From assembly GCA_038531315.1 (NCBI GenBank), contig JBCBBT010000018.1, positions 1 to 57,906 on the forward strand: a DNA stretch of 57,906 bases, read 5' to 3'. Positions 24,866-33,695 of this stretch are shown piece by piece; within the stretch, counting starts at the first letter, position 1; the number at the start of each line of letters is the position of its first letter. A program made the translations under genes and the position numbers. The stretch comes from JAJFFW01 sp038531315 (GTDB taxonomy: Bacteria > Pseudomonadota > Alphaproteobacteria > Caulobacterales > Parvularculaceae). The notes under the pieces were generated by a model that searched no databases, was not told where the DNA came from, and was given only the letters and a program-made list of their open reading frames with translations.

Positions 24866-25415
24866 TGCCCGCTTCCTTCCAAAGCGCGGAAACCGCAATC
24901 GTGAGCGATAGGCGCTTTTCGTTTTCGCTTGCAGCGCCCGGGCGACGGATACCGGTTGCAAGTCTGATGTCCGCCGCGTTCACCGCTATCGTCGGATCAT
25001 TCAGGGCCAGCGTCCCGAGAACGCCCTCGAGCGCCGATTGCGGAGCGGTCAAAACAAGCTGGAGACGCAGAAGGTTTTCATCATCGCCGCGTTCGCGCGG
25101 CTGCGTTCGGATAGAAGACACCTCCCCGCCTGCTTCCCGCAGGATATGGGAAAGCTCTTCGCGCAGTTGCGCCTCAGCCTGAGCCGCGCTCGCCGCGAGG
25201 ACATAAGCGCCGTCAATTCCCTCCGCATTCCGGCGGAGCTGATCGCGATGTTCGAGAACGACCTCGCTGCGCACAGCAAGCGTCTTGAGACGCGCGGCTT
25301 TTGCAAGCGCCGCGTCGCCATTGCTCCACAACACGAACGCTGCGCCGATTAACGCCGCTGACGCTGCGCCCAGCAACAATGCCAGCCAGCCCATGCCTCT
25401 TTGAACATTGGTCAT
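24855..25415 (-). CDS. gspM: Type II secretion protein GspM
   Basis: 186 residues: a TM segment near the N-terminus (about 8-30, MGWLALLLGAASAALIGAAFVLW), a coiled-coil stalk (AKAARLKTLAVRSEVVLEHR), and a ferredoxin-like periplasmic domain (GEVSSIRTQPRERGDDENLL, LQLVLTAPQSALEGVLGTLA). This matches the GspM fold that dimerises with GspL. It overlaps gspL by 4 bases and gspC by 11. Confidence 0.8.
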   Translation of the reverse strand: MTNVQRGMGWLALLLGAASAALIGAAFVLWSNGDAALAKAARLKTLAVRSEVVLEHRDQLRRNAEGIDGAYVLAASAAQAEAQLREELSHILREAGGEVSSIRTQPRERGDDENLLRLQLVLTAPQSALEGVLGTLALNDPTIAVNAADIRLATGIRRPGAASENEKRLSLTIAVSALWKEAGNGA

Positions 25416-26416
25416 GGCGTCGCCTTCAGCCGTGCACGGATTTGAAACCGCTCTTGTCCCGACGTCGTATCGCGCGTCACGGACGCCCGAAAGGCGGCTT
25501 CTTCAATCGCCGGCATCGCATCCACCGTCGCGAGCACGTCGCTTGCCGCTGTCGCATATCCCTGTAGGTCGACTTTTTCGGCGTCGATGGTGACCCGGTC
25601 GAACCACGCATCGTCAGAGACATTTGCGGCGAGCCCATTCAACACTGCGCCGAGCGCCAGATTTTTTCTTTGAAGCGCATAAATCGGTTCAGCCTTTTTT
25701 TGCAAGGCAAGCGCTTCTGTTCGCGCCTCAAGCGCTTCCGTCGCCCGGCTCCCGGCGTCGCGCGCCAGCGCTTCAGCCCAAATCAGGCGCGCCGCACCGC
25801 CGCCGAACACCACCAAAAAAGCGCTCGCGAGAAGAACGGCGTTTATTTTCAACAGCCGCTGCAATGATTGGTTTTTATACCGATTATCGCATAGCGCCGT
25901 TGGCGCGATGTTAATCTCCGTCGCGCCGGCAATCGCGACGGCGGTGACTTTAAATCCTTTTTTTGTCGCCGTGGCGACTGCCTGTGCGCACGTGTCTTTC
26001 GGCGCCGCCGCGAGCGTGACGGCGAGCGCGCCGGACCCGGCCGCAGTTGAGGAATACCCAAAATAGACATCCTCAGGTTCAAACGGCGTCAGGGCGCGAA
26101 TCTTGTTTTCAATGATGTTGTCGAGGTGACGGCGCGCACTGCCCGGCAGGGAAAGGCGCTGAACCAGCCCGTGTGTGGCGGGAAGTTGAAGACAAACGCC
26201 TTGGTCGCCTTCACGCCCGCCCGCCGAGGCCGCGATATCCTCGATCGGGAGCACGGAATTCTTGGTGCGATAAAGCCATTGGCGGCAGGCGGTGAGCGCC
26301 GCATCGATATCGGCGCGAACGGTCGCCGCGAGCGCAGCGCCGCGGCGCGCCGGAGCGCGCGCGTCAGACGGATCACCTGTGGCGGAGGCGGCGGAAGACA
26401 ATGCGGAAGCAGACAT
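25412..26416 (-). CDS. gspL: GspL/PilN-like type II secretion platform protein
   Basis: 334 residues. The cytoplasmic part (residues about 1-180) is shorter than the usual actin-like GspL domain and has a VQRLSLPGSARRHLDNIIEN segment common in GspL/PilM-like proteins. One TM helix lies at about 185-207 (KINAVLLASAFLVVFGGGAA). The periplasmic region is a coiled coil followed by a PilN/GspL ferredoxin-like domain (WFDRVTIDAEKVDLQGYATA). It is the first gspL-K gene, 82 bases downstream of the DUF1501 gene. Good by context; the subfamily is uncertain. Confidence 0.75.
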   Translation of the reverse strand: MSASALSSAASATGDPSDARAPARRGAALAATVRADIDAALTACRQWLYRTKNSVLPIEDIAASAGGREGDQGVCLQLPATHGLVQRLSLPGSARRHLDNIIENKIRALTPFEPEDVYFGYSSTAAGSGALAVTLAAAPKDTCAQAVATATKKGFKVTAVAIAGATEINIAPTALCDNRYKNQSLQRLLKINAVLLASAFLVVFGGGAARLIWAEALARDAGSRATEALEARTEALALQKKAEPIYALQRKNLALGAVLNGLAANVSDDAWFDRVTIDAEKVDLQGYATAASDVLATVDAMPAIEEAAFRASVTRDTTSGQERFQIRARLKATP

Positions 26417-26498
26417 GCGCGAAACCTAACAATGGCTCCGTACCATGCAGTTAATCAATTATGTCGCATTGCGACTAGCCGCGAAGTTACAGCGCGCT

Positions 26499-27818
26499 TT
26501 AGGATCCGGCGCCCGCGAAAAGCCCGAGATCGGTCACTTGGTGGTCGGGGAAGATCGTGGCCAGTTGACTTTCCGGCGTGCCCAGCAAACGTACAAGACC
26601 CTCACTCACAATGTCCTTGTAGTTGACGGTTTGTTCAAGGAAGCGCCCATTGTGGAGTTGCTGCTCCTGAAGGCCAGGCCAGGCCCCAATGATCCCGCCA
26701 TTGACGCGCCCGCCGATCGCCATCCATGCCGCCGCGTGCCCATGGTCCGTGCCGCGCGATCCATTCTCGCGCGACGTCCGGCCAAACTCGGTCCCGATCA
26801 CCATGGTGACGTCGTTCCGTACAGCGCTGATATCCCGGTAGAAGGTCAAGATATCGCTGGCGCCGGTGTTCATGCGCCCGTGGAATCCGAAATTGAGATC
26901 GCCGTGCGACGTGCCATTCGGCAATTGGTTGGAATGCGTATCCCAGCCGATATTCCAGTCGGTCGCCGCGACCTCGAGACCGACGTCCGCTTTGATCAGG
27001 TTCGCAATGACCCGCAGTCCGCGGCCGAAATTGGAGTTTGAATAATCAAGACCGCCGGCGTCCGGCAGGGCGTCCGGATCCACACTCTGGAACACATCAA
27101 GCGTGTCCGACATGACAGCGCCATTGCCGTAGGCGAGGCGTTCGAGCGCGCTTGCGTCAGACGGAAACGCAGACGTCAAGCGGCGCAGAACCGAGTGATA
27201 GTCGTCGCCGTCGCAATCAGCGCCGCGGCACCACAAGCTGTCTTCCACGCTGAAACTGTTTTGATCGCGAACAGCGGTGACAGGTACTGTCCCGCGCATC
27301 GACGCCGTTGCTGAACTGCGGCCCGCGACCAACGCCTGGACCAGACCGGCGGGCGGGTTCTGTTCAAGGTATCGGCCAAGATAACCGGACGCGGTAAATC
27401 CGCGAATGCCGCTCTCAATCCAGGCCTGATTGTCGAAGTGCGATCGGCTCGCGCCCTCGAAATGCGCCGCAGGGATGACGGCCATATCGCCATTGTCCCA
27501 AATTTCCATCAGCGGAGCCATCGCCGGGTGCATGCCAAAGAAGTTCGTGAGCCGCAAAGCCGAATTCGCGTCACCGCCATTTGGCGGCGCAACAGCAATA
27601 TTCGGCCGGATCGTATAATACTCATTTTCTCCATAGGGCGGGAACAGATTGACTCCGTCCGCGCCGCCACGCTGGAAGACTTTAATCAGCGTCCGTCCGG
27701 GTATCGCCGCGCGCGCAGAAGGCGTCGCAAACTGGAGCTGCAGGGGCGATTGGCCAAGCGCTGCTGTTGAGGCGGCGCCGCCAAGCATTAATTTCAGTGC
27801 ATTGCGTCTCGTGGTCAT
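26499..27818 (-). CDS. DUF1501 protein with Tat signal
   Basis: 439 residues. The N-terminus carries a twin-arginine signal (TTRRNALKLMLGGAASTAAL), with signal cleavage likely after the SARA region. The body is a DUF1501 domain with the sulfatase/alkaline-phosphatase-like metal-centre signature VIGTEFGRTSRENGSRGTDH near residue 320. These proteins pair with DUF1800 proteins in many bacteria; the biochemical role is unknown. It is transcribed immediately after the DUF1800 gene (12 bases) and just before gspL. A Tat-folded periplasmic protein next to a type II secretion operon is a natural substrate candidate, which is inference. Confidence 0.85.
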   Translation of the reverse strand: MTTRRNALKLMLGGAASTAALGQSPLQLQFATPSARAAIPGRTLIKVFQRGGADGVNLFPPYGENEYYTIRPNIAVAPPNGGDANSALRLTNFFGMHPAMAPLMEIWDNGDMAVIPAAHFEGASRSHFDNQAWIESGIRGFTASGYLGRYLEQNPPAGLVQALVAGRSSATASMRGTVPVTAVRDQNSFSVEDSLWCRGADCDGDDYHSVLRRLTSAFPSDASALERLAYGNGAVMSDTLDVFQSVDPDALPDAGGLDYSNSNFGRGLRVIANLIKADVGLEVAATDWNIGWDTHSNQLPNGTSHGDLNFGFHGRMNTGASDILTFYRDISAVRNDVTMVIGTEFGRTSRENGSRGTDHGHAAAWMAIGGRVNGGIIGAWPGLQEQQLHNGRFLEQTVNYKDIVSEGLVRLLGTPESQLATIFPDHQVTDLGLFAGAGS

Positions 27819-27830
27819 GTCGCCGCCTCT

Positions 27831-30581
27831 CTATTGAATGCCAAAGCTCGGTGAGCCGATAGCAACCTGCATGGCGCGATAGATATCCCGCTCCACGTTG
27901 CCTGATGGATTGAAGATATCGTCGTCGCCATAGATCGCGTCGACCATCTCTTCAAATTCTGCCCCCGTGCATTGGTTGAACATCGTCTGTGCACAAATGA
28001 GCGCTGCGATGCCTTCAGGGGTGCGCGCCGGCGCTGCTGCAAGGATTGCGCCCGGATTGCTATCGAGCCTCGCCGTATTCCCGCGCACTGCTGCGACCGC
28101 AAATCTCAGGCGGGCGACGACGGAAGCAGCGCCGACCCATGCGCCCGACGCTTCGGGCAGCCCCGTCGGCGCCTGGAAAATGTAAGGATCATAGCCGGCC
28201 TCGACCATGCGGCCGGCTAAGTCGCGCATCGAGCGGTCGAATTGACCTGGTTCCGGCGACAGCCCGAATGAACGAATCACCGAGGCGATGTATTCAAGCG
28301 GCGTTTTGTATTTTGAGCGGAAGTTATCCGGCGCTGACCGGAAGTCGCCCGAGCGCAGGATCAACGTCACGACCTCGCGAATATTGCCGTTCGTCGCCAG
28401 AAAGCGCTGCGCGCAGCTTGAAACAAGCGTCGGCGACGGGCGATCCGACACAAAGAGTTGTGCAAGCTTGCCGCAAACAAACGAAGCCGTATCGGGATGG
28501 GCGGCCAGAAGGTCAAGAAGCTGATTGCCTTCCTGTTCGCCCGCCGCACCGGATTGTCCCTGGAATGTTGTGTTCAGGAACGACACCGTCTTATCGCCGG
28601 TATCGTGATTATTGGCGTCGAAGAAAAATTCAACAACCGGCTGATCCGCATTGTTGGGTTGCGGGTCGATGCGACGCGAGCGCCATCCTGTCAGGATACG
28701 GGCGACTTCAATGATATCGTCTTCAGTGTAAGACGAATTTACGCCAACGGTGTGTAACTCAAGGAGTTCGCGTGCGTAGTTTTCATTGATATTGCCGCGC
28801 CGGCTATCGCGATTATCAAGATAATACATCATCACCGGGCTTTTGGCGCTGATATAAAGGAGATCGCGGAAGCTGCCGAGCGCATTTTGCCGGAACGCCA
28901 CCTTTTCGTCGAACTCCGCCGTGTAGGAGTCACCCTTGAACGGGCTCGTATAGAAGTGGTTTTCCCAGAAATTGGTCATCACTTCGAGGAGCTGGCGCTC
29001 CGTATAGATAGCATACGCCATCGACCAGGTGCGCAGGTCGCGGTCGCGCCCGCGATTATTGAAATTGTCGTAAAGACTGTCCGGGTTCAACGCCTCAAAG
29101 GCGCTGTCATTGATGGCCTGAGGGTTCAACTGTTCGTTCAGATAGGCGTCGAAACCGATCTGGCGGACGCGCGCAAGCAATGCCGGCGTGACGCCGTAAG
29201 TGATCCGTGACAGGAGCTGCGCCACATCGTCAGGTCTGTTGCTGACGTCGAAACTGGTGACGCCGGAAACGGCGCCGCCGCTGGTCGATTGTGCGCGTAC
29301 AATAACAGAGACCGCGCCCGAGTCCGGCAGGACATCTTCCGACAGCCGCGCAGCGAACGCGCCGGTGTCGGGATCCATAGATGTCTCAACCCCCGTCGCC
29401 AGAAACGATCCATCCGGCCCGATTACATCCATGGAGACGGACTGGCCCTGTGGGTTCTGGACCAATCCGGAGATCGTTGCGCCGCGCGGGCTGACGCGCG
29501 TTGACGATCCAAATACCGCTGCTGAAACCGGCGATTGCGCATAGGTCGCCGTCACGGTTGCGCCGGCGGCCGGCACGGTGAGAACCGTCACCGGCGATGT
29601 CGGGTCCGCAAGAACGCCGACGTCGCCCGTCCAGGCCGCAAATGTTTCGCCGACACGCGGGTTTTCTGCTCTGACGACAACCTCGGCGCCTTCCTGATAG
29701 AGACCGTCGCCAGAGCCGCTATTGACAGTCACAGCGATCGTGCCCTGCGGCGGGTTGTTCGGATTTGGCGAGTCCGGTGAATTCGCATCTTCGTAGACCG
29801 CGAATACGTTTACGCCTTCAGCTGAAATCGTAAGCGTCGTCGTCGGACTGTTGGGATCGCTAAGCGCTGTGATATCGCCGGCCCAACGCACAAAGCGCAT
29901 GCCTGGCGGCGGCGAGGCTTCAAGACCGACCGTCTGGCCGACGCGCGCATAAGGGCTCAGTTCGCCGTTAATTGTCGCGCGCGCGATTTCGCCGTTTTCA
30001 AGCGCCACAGTCAGCGCCCGCTCGCGCACGCGGTTGCGCAAGACGCCGCGCAAATTGTTTGCTGCTTGAAGTTCAACCTCGCCAGCGAGCCCTGTCGCGG
30101 CCGCGGCCGAAACGGGCGCGACCGTGGACGACTGACCCGAGGCCGGCGCCGTTGTCGATGCGGCGTCCCGCAAAGGCATCGTCAACGATTGCGGGGTTGC
30201 AGTTGTTGCGACCTGCCCTTGAACGATCAGCGCCCGCGGCGTGAGCCCGGAAGGCGTTTGGACCGAGAGCGCAACATTCGTTGCTGATGCGCCGCCAATG
30301 CTGATCGAAAATGTGCCCGGCGAGAGAATTGCTGCGCCGGCGGACTGGCCGGCCTCAATGACAACCGCGCCGTCAATGATGAGTTGCGCCGATAGCGCTT
30401 CATCGAAAGAAAATCGGTAAAGACCTGGTTCGTCGAGCGCAAGGCTGCCGTTGACCACGCCGGCTGCGGCGTCAACGGCGAGGCTTTCCACCTCCGCGCT
30501 GTGCGCTACGCCGATACCGGATGCTGTCAGGGAAACCGAGGCGATCATCGCCGCGGTTTTGCATGATTTCAAAGTCGCCAT
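27831..30581 (-). CDS. DUF1800 protein with two B-repeat-like domains
   Basis: 916 residues. A Sec-type signal peptide (about 1-28, ending VAHSA) is followed by a beta-rich stretch (30-125), a Ser/Thr/Pro linker, and two repeats of the InlB B-repeat type: about 200-264 (VGLEASPPPGMRFVRWAGD) and about 282-348 (VVVRAENPRVGETFAAWTGD). Both contain the aspartate-rich DP-x-SP-x-T turn. The DUF1800 domain covers about 455-910 with ISAKSPVMMYYLDN and LFVSDRPSPTLVSSCAQRF. Function is unknown. A strong Shine-Dalgarno (TTTGGAGG) precedes the ATG. It starts the DUF1800-DUF1501-gsp minus-strand block. Confidence 0.85.
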   Translation of the reverse strand: MATLKSCKTAAMIASVSLTASGIGVAHSAEVESLAVDAAAGVVNGSLALDEPGLYRFSFDEALSAQLIIDGAVVIEAGQSAGAAILSPGTFSISIGGASATNVALSVQTPSGLTPRALIVQGQVATTATPQSLTMPLRDAASTTAPASGQSSTVAPVSAAAATGLAGEVELQAANNLRGVLRNRVRERALTVALENGEIARATINGELSPYARVGQTVGLEASPPPGMRFVRWAGDITALSDPNSPTTTLTISAEGVNVFAVYEDANSPDSPNPNNPPQGTIAVTVNSGSGDGLYQEGAEVVVRAENPRVGETFAAWTGDVGVLADPTSPVTVLTVPAAGATVTATYAQSPVSAAVFGSSTRVSPRGATISGLVQNPQGQSVSMDVIGPDGSFLATGVETSMDPDTGAFAARLSEDVLPDSGAVSVIVRAQSTSGGAVSGVTSFDVSNRPDDVAQLLSRITYGVTPALLARVRQIGFDAYLNEQLNPQAINDSAFEALNPDSLYDNFNNRGRDRDLRTWSMAYAIYTERQLLEVMTNFWENHFYTSPFKGDSYTAEFDEKVAFRQNALGSFRDLLYISAKSPVMMYYLDNRDSRRGNINENYARELLELHTVGVNSSYTEDDIIEVARILTGWRSRRIDPQPNNADQPVVEFFFDANNHDTGDKTVSFLNTTFQGQSGAAGEQEGNQLLDLLAAHPDTASFVCGKLAQLFVSDRPSPTLVSSCAQRFLATNGNIREVVTLILRSGDFRSAPDNFRSKYKTPLEYIASVIRSFGLSPEPGQFDRSMRDLAGRMVEAGYDPYIFQAPTGLPEASGAWVGAASVVARLRFAVAAVRGNTARLDSNPGAILAAAPARTPEGIAALICAQTMFNQCTGAEFEEMVDAIYGDDDIFNPSGNVERDIYRAMQVAIGSPSFGIQ

Positions 30582-31050
30582 CGCCGTCCTCCAAACCCAA
30601 GGTTTTCACGTCGGGAATTGGAAAATCGTCGCGAAATTCTAAATGCGCTTTAAGAAGTTTCGTTAATTTCAAACTTTGTTTGCGAATAATGAGGATCAAA
30701 TTTTATTGAAATTAATCAATTGAAATAAAACGGCGGCTCTAAGGGTCTCTTTAAAACAAATCAATTTTTGCGTTTCCTTCGCCTACTGAAAAGTAATGTT
30801 GAAGACCGCTTGAGGAAGGTGGGAAATGGCCGTTTCCAGCTTCTGATTTAAGGATTTATAAACGCTACTTAATGTTGGTTTTACACAATAAGCATGCGCC
30901 TAAAGAACTTTTCTCTATCGCTGTGCGACGCGGCGGATTTTAGTCGATTTGACAAAGAAACAATTTTCATAAGACGCGAAACAATGCGGTAACCTTAACC
31001 CGCCATTAAAGGCTTCTTCTTAATTTTTTCCGGCATGACAGGAGGCCGGC
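30582..31050. other. AT-rich divergent intergenic region between DUF1800 gene and fliO
   Basis: 469 bases with no credible ORF or RNA gene. Contains the candidate CtrA site (30995-31009), a strong Shine-Dalgarno AGGAGG at 31040-31045 for fliO and, on the minus strand, the leader of the DUF1800 gene. A TTGACA is present around 30949-30954 but lacks a matching -10 box. No other signal seen. Confidence 0.5.
30995..31009 (+). promoter_or_regulatory. CtrA-type box TTAA-N7-TTAA upstream of fliO-fliP
   Basis: TTAA-CCCGCCA-TTAA is an exact match to the full CtrA recognition site (two TTAA half sites separated by seven bases). It ends 41 bases before the fliO ATG, where a CtrA box over the -35 region would be expected for an early flagellar class promoter. 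CtrA itself is not encoded here; the functional reading assumes the host has it. Confidence 0.65.
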
Positions 31051-31443
31051 ATGGACGCCGTCGATATTTCCCGAATTTTTTTTTCGTTGCTCGCTGTTTT
31101 AGGCATGATCGGCCTGTTGGCGGCGATTGCGCGTTTTTCGGGGCGCATGCCGATGGGGCCATTGAAGGCCCGCGAAAGGCGGATCCGCATTGGCGAAACC
31201 GTCGCCATCGATAACCGCCGCAAGCTTTGCATCGTTCAATGCGACGACCGCGAGCACCTGGTGTTGCTGGGACCTGAGACGGAAACAGTGATTGAGCGCA
31301 ATATTGAGCGGACTGAGACGGCCCTAAAAAGCGGCGACCTTGACCTTGAAGGGCGCGGCATGAACCCATTCGCGAAAGCCTATGCGGACGCAAAGCGCAA
31401 CGGCGCCGGCGAGCGCCCGGAAATCAAGCGCGACGCTGCGTGA
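31051..31443 (+). CDS. fliO: Flagellar biosynthesis protein FliO-like
   Basis: 130 residues. One TM segment lies near the N-terminus (about residues 10-28, FFSLLAVLGMIGLLAAIARF) and is followed by the short cytoplasmic beta-rich domain of FliO with IGETVAIDNRRKLCIVQCDD and a hydrophilic tail. FliO helps FliP assemble into the flagellar export gate. The strong Shine-Dalgarno AGGAGG is five bases before the ATG. The stop codon overlaps a possible GTG start of fliP by three bases, a common fliO-fliP arrangement. Confidence 0.82.
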   Translation: MDAVDISRIFFSLLAVLGMIGLLAAIARFSGRMPMGPLKARERRIRIGETVAIDNRRKLCIVQCDDREHLVLLGPETETVIERNIERTETALKSGDLDLEGRGMNPFAKAYADAKRNGAGERPEIKRDAA

Positions 31444-32222
31444 GGTCAACGCCGACAATGACGGTATTCCTCAAATTTGGCCCGGCGGCGCTCAGAGCGT
31501 TTACAATATTCTCGCTCGCGATGGCCGCGCTCTTCGGGGCTGACCCCGCCCATGCACAGTCGGTGACCTTCGACCTTGGAGCGGACACCAGTTTTTCTGC
31601 GCGGATCGTTCAACTGGTGCTTTTACTGACCGTCCTGTCTCTTGCACCTTCGATCCTTATAATGATGACGTCATTTGTGCGGATCGTCATTGTGCTGTCC
31701 CTGCTGCGTACGGCGATCGGCATTCAACAAAGCCCGCCTAATCCAGTCATTATTGCGCTGGCGTTGTTTCTGACCGCTTTTGTCATGGCGCCGACTTTTT
31801 CGGCCGCCTACAGCGAAGGCGTCGGTCCTTTCATGAATGAGGAGCTGACGCTGGAAGAAGCGTTGCCAAAATCGATTGCGCCCGTGAAACGTTTCATGTT
31901 GTCGCAAACGCGCGAGAAAGACCTGAAGCTTTTTATCGATATGGCTGACGCAACGGCGACATCGCCTGAATTAACGCCGCTGCACATCGTAACGCCGGCC
32001 TTTCTGATATCGGAATTAAGGCGCGCCTTTGAGATCGGGTTTCTGGTCTTTATTCCGTTCCTGATTATCGACATGGTCATTTCATCAATTCTGATGGCGA
32101 TGGGCATGCTCATGCTGCCGCCAATTGTGATTTCACTGCCGTTCAAGATCATATTTTTCGTCTTGATTGACGGTTGGCGGATGATTGCCGGCAGTCTCGT
32201 TCAGAGCTTTACGCCAGCCTAA
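31440..32222 (+). CDS. fliP: Flagellar export gate protein FliP
   Basis: 260 residues if the GTG at 31440 is used (overlapping the fliO stop); an ATG at 31458 gives 254. A signal peptide ends near HAQS, as is usual for FliP, followed by the four TM helices with the FliP signature: MMTSFVRIVIVLSLLRTAIG, the VIIALALFLTAFVMAP segment, FMLSQTREKDLKLFIDMA and the end PIVISLPFKIIFFVLIDGW. It forms the core of the export gate. The stop codon overlaps that of a convergent ParA-like gene by two or three bases. Confidence 0.95.
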   Translation: MRSTPTMTVFLKFGPAALRAFTIFSLAMAALFGADPAHAQSVTFDLGADTSFSARIVQLVLLLTVLSLAPSILIMMTSFVRIVIVLSLLRTAIGIQQSPPNPVIIALALFLTAFVMAPTFSAAYSEGVGPFMNEELTLEEALPKSIAPVKRFMLSQTREKDLKLFIDMADATATSPELTPLHIVTPAFLISELRRAFEIGFLVFIPFLIIDMVISSILMAMGMLMLPPIVISLPFKIIFFVLIDGWRMIAGSLVQSFTPA

Positions 32223-32863
32223 GCGGCGATCCGGATCTCTTTCAGCGCAATCGCGACTTCGTCACCGAGAGCCTGCAATTCACGGCGCGCAGGGTTTCGT
32301 CCCGGTAAATCGCAAACGCCGCCGCCAGTCGCAATTGTTTCCGCAAACGCGGCCCGTCCGCCGAGTTCAATCGCCGCCACCGGCAGCGCATAGCTCTTCA
32401 GCATCGCGCGGATTGTATCGGCGATTTTGGCGCGCGGCGGCGCGCGATTGATGACAAAAAGCGCCTTCTTTCCGGCGTCGCCGATCATTTTCGCGATCGG
32501 CAGCGTCGCATAGAGGTCGAGCGGCGAGAGTTGCAGCGGCGCAAGGACGACATCGGCCGCGCGGATCGCCTTGCGCACCCGGTGATCGGAACGCGGCGGC
32601 GTATCGATCAGGACGATCTCACATGGCGCCGGCGCCCTGTTGACGTGGCTCAATGACAGGAAAGACTGACTTTCGACGCCCAGGAAGTTTTCTTCGCTGC
32701 GTTGTGAGCGCATCGCGCCCCAGCGGGCAAAACCGCCCTGCTCGTCCATGTCGATCCCGGCGAGCGTGCGGCCTTGCGAAAGAAAATGCGCCGCAAGCTG
32801 GCACGCCAGCGTGGTTTTGCCGGCGCCGCCTTTCGTTTGCGCAATAGTGATTACGTAGGGCAT
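32219..32863 (-). CDS. Orphan ParA/MinD-family ATPase
   Basis: 214 residues from the ATG at 32863 (a longer frame to 32896 has no better motif). The deviant Walker A QTKGGAGKTT (about residues 8-17) and the DTPP box (about residue 85) define the ParA/MinD family, which uses ATP-dependent dimerisation and surface binding to place cargo. It ends convergently with fliP. No ParB-like partner or parS was seen. Function is not known; proteins of this size are often cargo-positioning ATPases. It is not MipZ or FleN by length or motif. Confidence 0.78.
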   Translation of the reverse strand: MPYVITIAQTKGGAGKTTLACQLAAHFLSQGRTLAGIDMDEQGGFARWGAMRSQRSEENFLGVESQSFLSLSHVNRAPAPCEIVLIDTPPRSDHRVRKAIRAADVVLAPLQLSPLDLYATLPIAKMIGDAGKKALFVINRAPPRAKIADTIRAMLKSYALPVAAIELGGRAAFAETIATGGGVCDLPGRNPARRELQALGDEVAIALKEIRIAA

Positions 32864-32936
32864 CGAAACTGCTCTTTTTGACGGCTCCACAGTCAACAGA
32901 TTCGAGCGGCGCGGCGATGAAAATCCGAGCGACGAA

Positions 32937-33326
32937 TTAGCGCTTTTCCGCTTTCTTACGCCTTTGAACGGCGCGCTTATTCTTCGGCTTGGGTTTTTTT
33001 GACCGCCGCGCCGCGTCCAGCGCCCGTGTCGTCCACAAGCGCAACGCGTCGTGATCGTCGAAAATTTCCTCTGGCGCTGAATAGTAGGACATTTCCCCGA
33101 TGCGGCCGTCTTTCATCTCGAAAGAAAAACGCTCGCATCCCGATGCTGAAAATGCATCGCGGGTCTCATCGTCCGCCTTGAACCAGAGATCGTCGTCGCC
33201 AATAATCGCAAAGAACAGATCGTCGCAATAAACGCCGGCGCCGCCGAACATCTTTTTGACGACAATGTCGCCAAACGGCGCAAACAGGTCCTTCACATAC
33301 ACAATGAAAGACGCGGACGCGGCCAT
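32937..33326 (-). CDS. TfoX/Sxy N-terminal domain protein
   Basis: 129 residues with a TfoX N-terminal-like fold: FAPFGDIVVKKMFGGAGVYCDDLFFAII and MSYYSAPEEIFDDHDALRLWTTRALDAA, followed by a Lys/Arg-rich tail (about residues 105-129) that could bind nucleic acid. Full-length TfoX/Sxy in gammaproteobacteria controls competence with a C-terminal domain; that domain is missing here, so such a role should not be assumed. It abuts sufA (stop/start overlap of one base), which suggests co-transcription with the suf operon tail. Confidence 0.78.
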   Translation of the reverse strand: MAASASFIVYVKDLFAPFGDIVVKKMFGGAGVYCDDLFFAIIGDDDLWFKADDETRDAFSASGCERFSFEMKDGRIGEMSYYSAPEEIFDDHDALRLWTTRALDAARRSKKPKPKNKRAVQRRKKAEKR

Positions 33327-33694
33327 CAGACGCTTTCGCTGTCGGCCGGTTTCAAGGTCACGCTCTCACCGCAACCGCATGCGTCGGTTTGATTCGGATT
33401 GTTAAAGACAAAACGCTGGGACAGCTTTTCCGTCACAAAGTCGATTTCCGATCCGAGCAGAAACAATATCGCTTTCGGGTCGATCAGGATTTTCACGCCG
33501 TTGTCTTCGACAACCTCGTCGAGGGGACCAATCTCCGTGGCGTAGTCCATGGTGTATTCCATGCCGGCGCAACCGCCATTTTTTACGCCGACCTTTACGC
33601 CGACATAGTCTTCGGCCGCGCCCGCCATGATCGCCTGCATGCGCGCGGCGGCGGCGTCCGTCAGGGTCAACGCTTTTGGTCTCGCTCTGGCCAT
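33326..33694 (-). CDS. sufA: A-type iron-sulfur carrier SufA/ErpA-like
   Basis: 122 residues from the ATG at 33694; a longer frame to 33715 starts inside the SufT gene. The A-type carrier fold has all three cluster cysteines: GCAGMEYTMDYA and DACGCGES near the C-terminus. It carries Fe-S clusters from the SufBCD scaffold to target proteins. It is the last core gene of the suf operon and follows sufT directly. Confidence 0.92.
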   Translation of the reverse strand: MARARPKALTLTDAAAARMQAIMAGAAEDYVGVKVGVKNGGCAGMEYTMDYATEIGPLDEVVEDNGVKILIDPKAILFLLGSEIDFVTEKLSQRFVFNNPNQTDACGCGESVTLKPADSESV

Positions 33695-33695
33695 C

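Noticed and set aside
32937..33326. Competence regulator TfoX/Sxy
   Set aside because: Only the N-terminal domain is present and no competence genes lie nearby.
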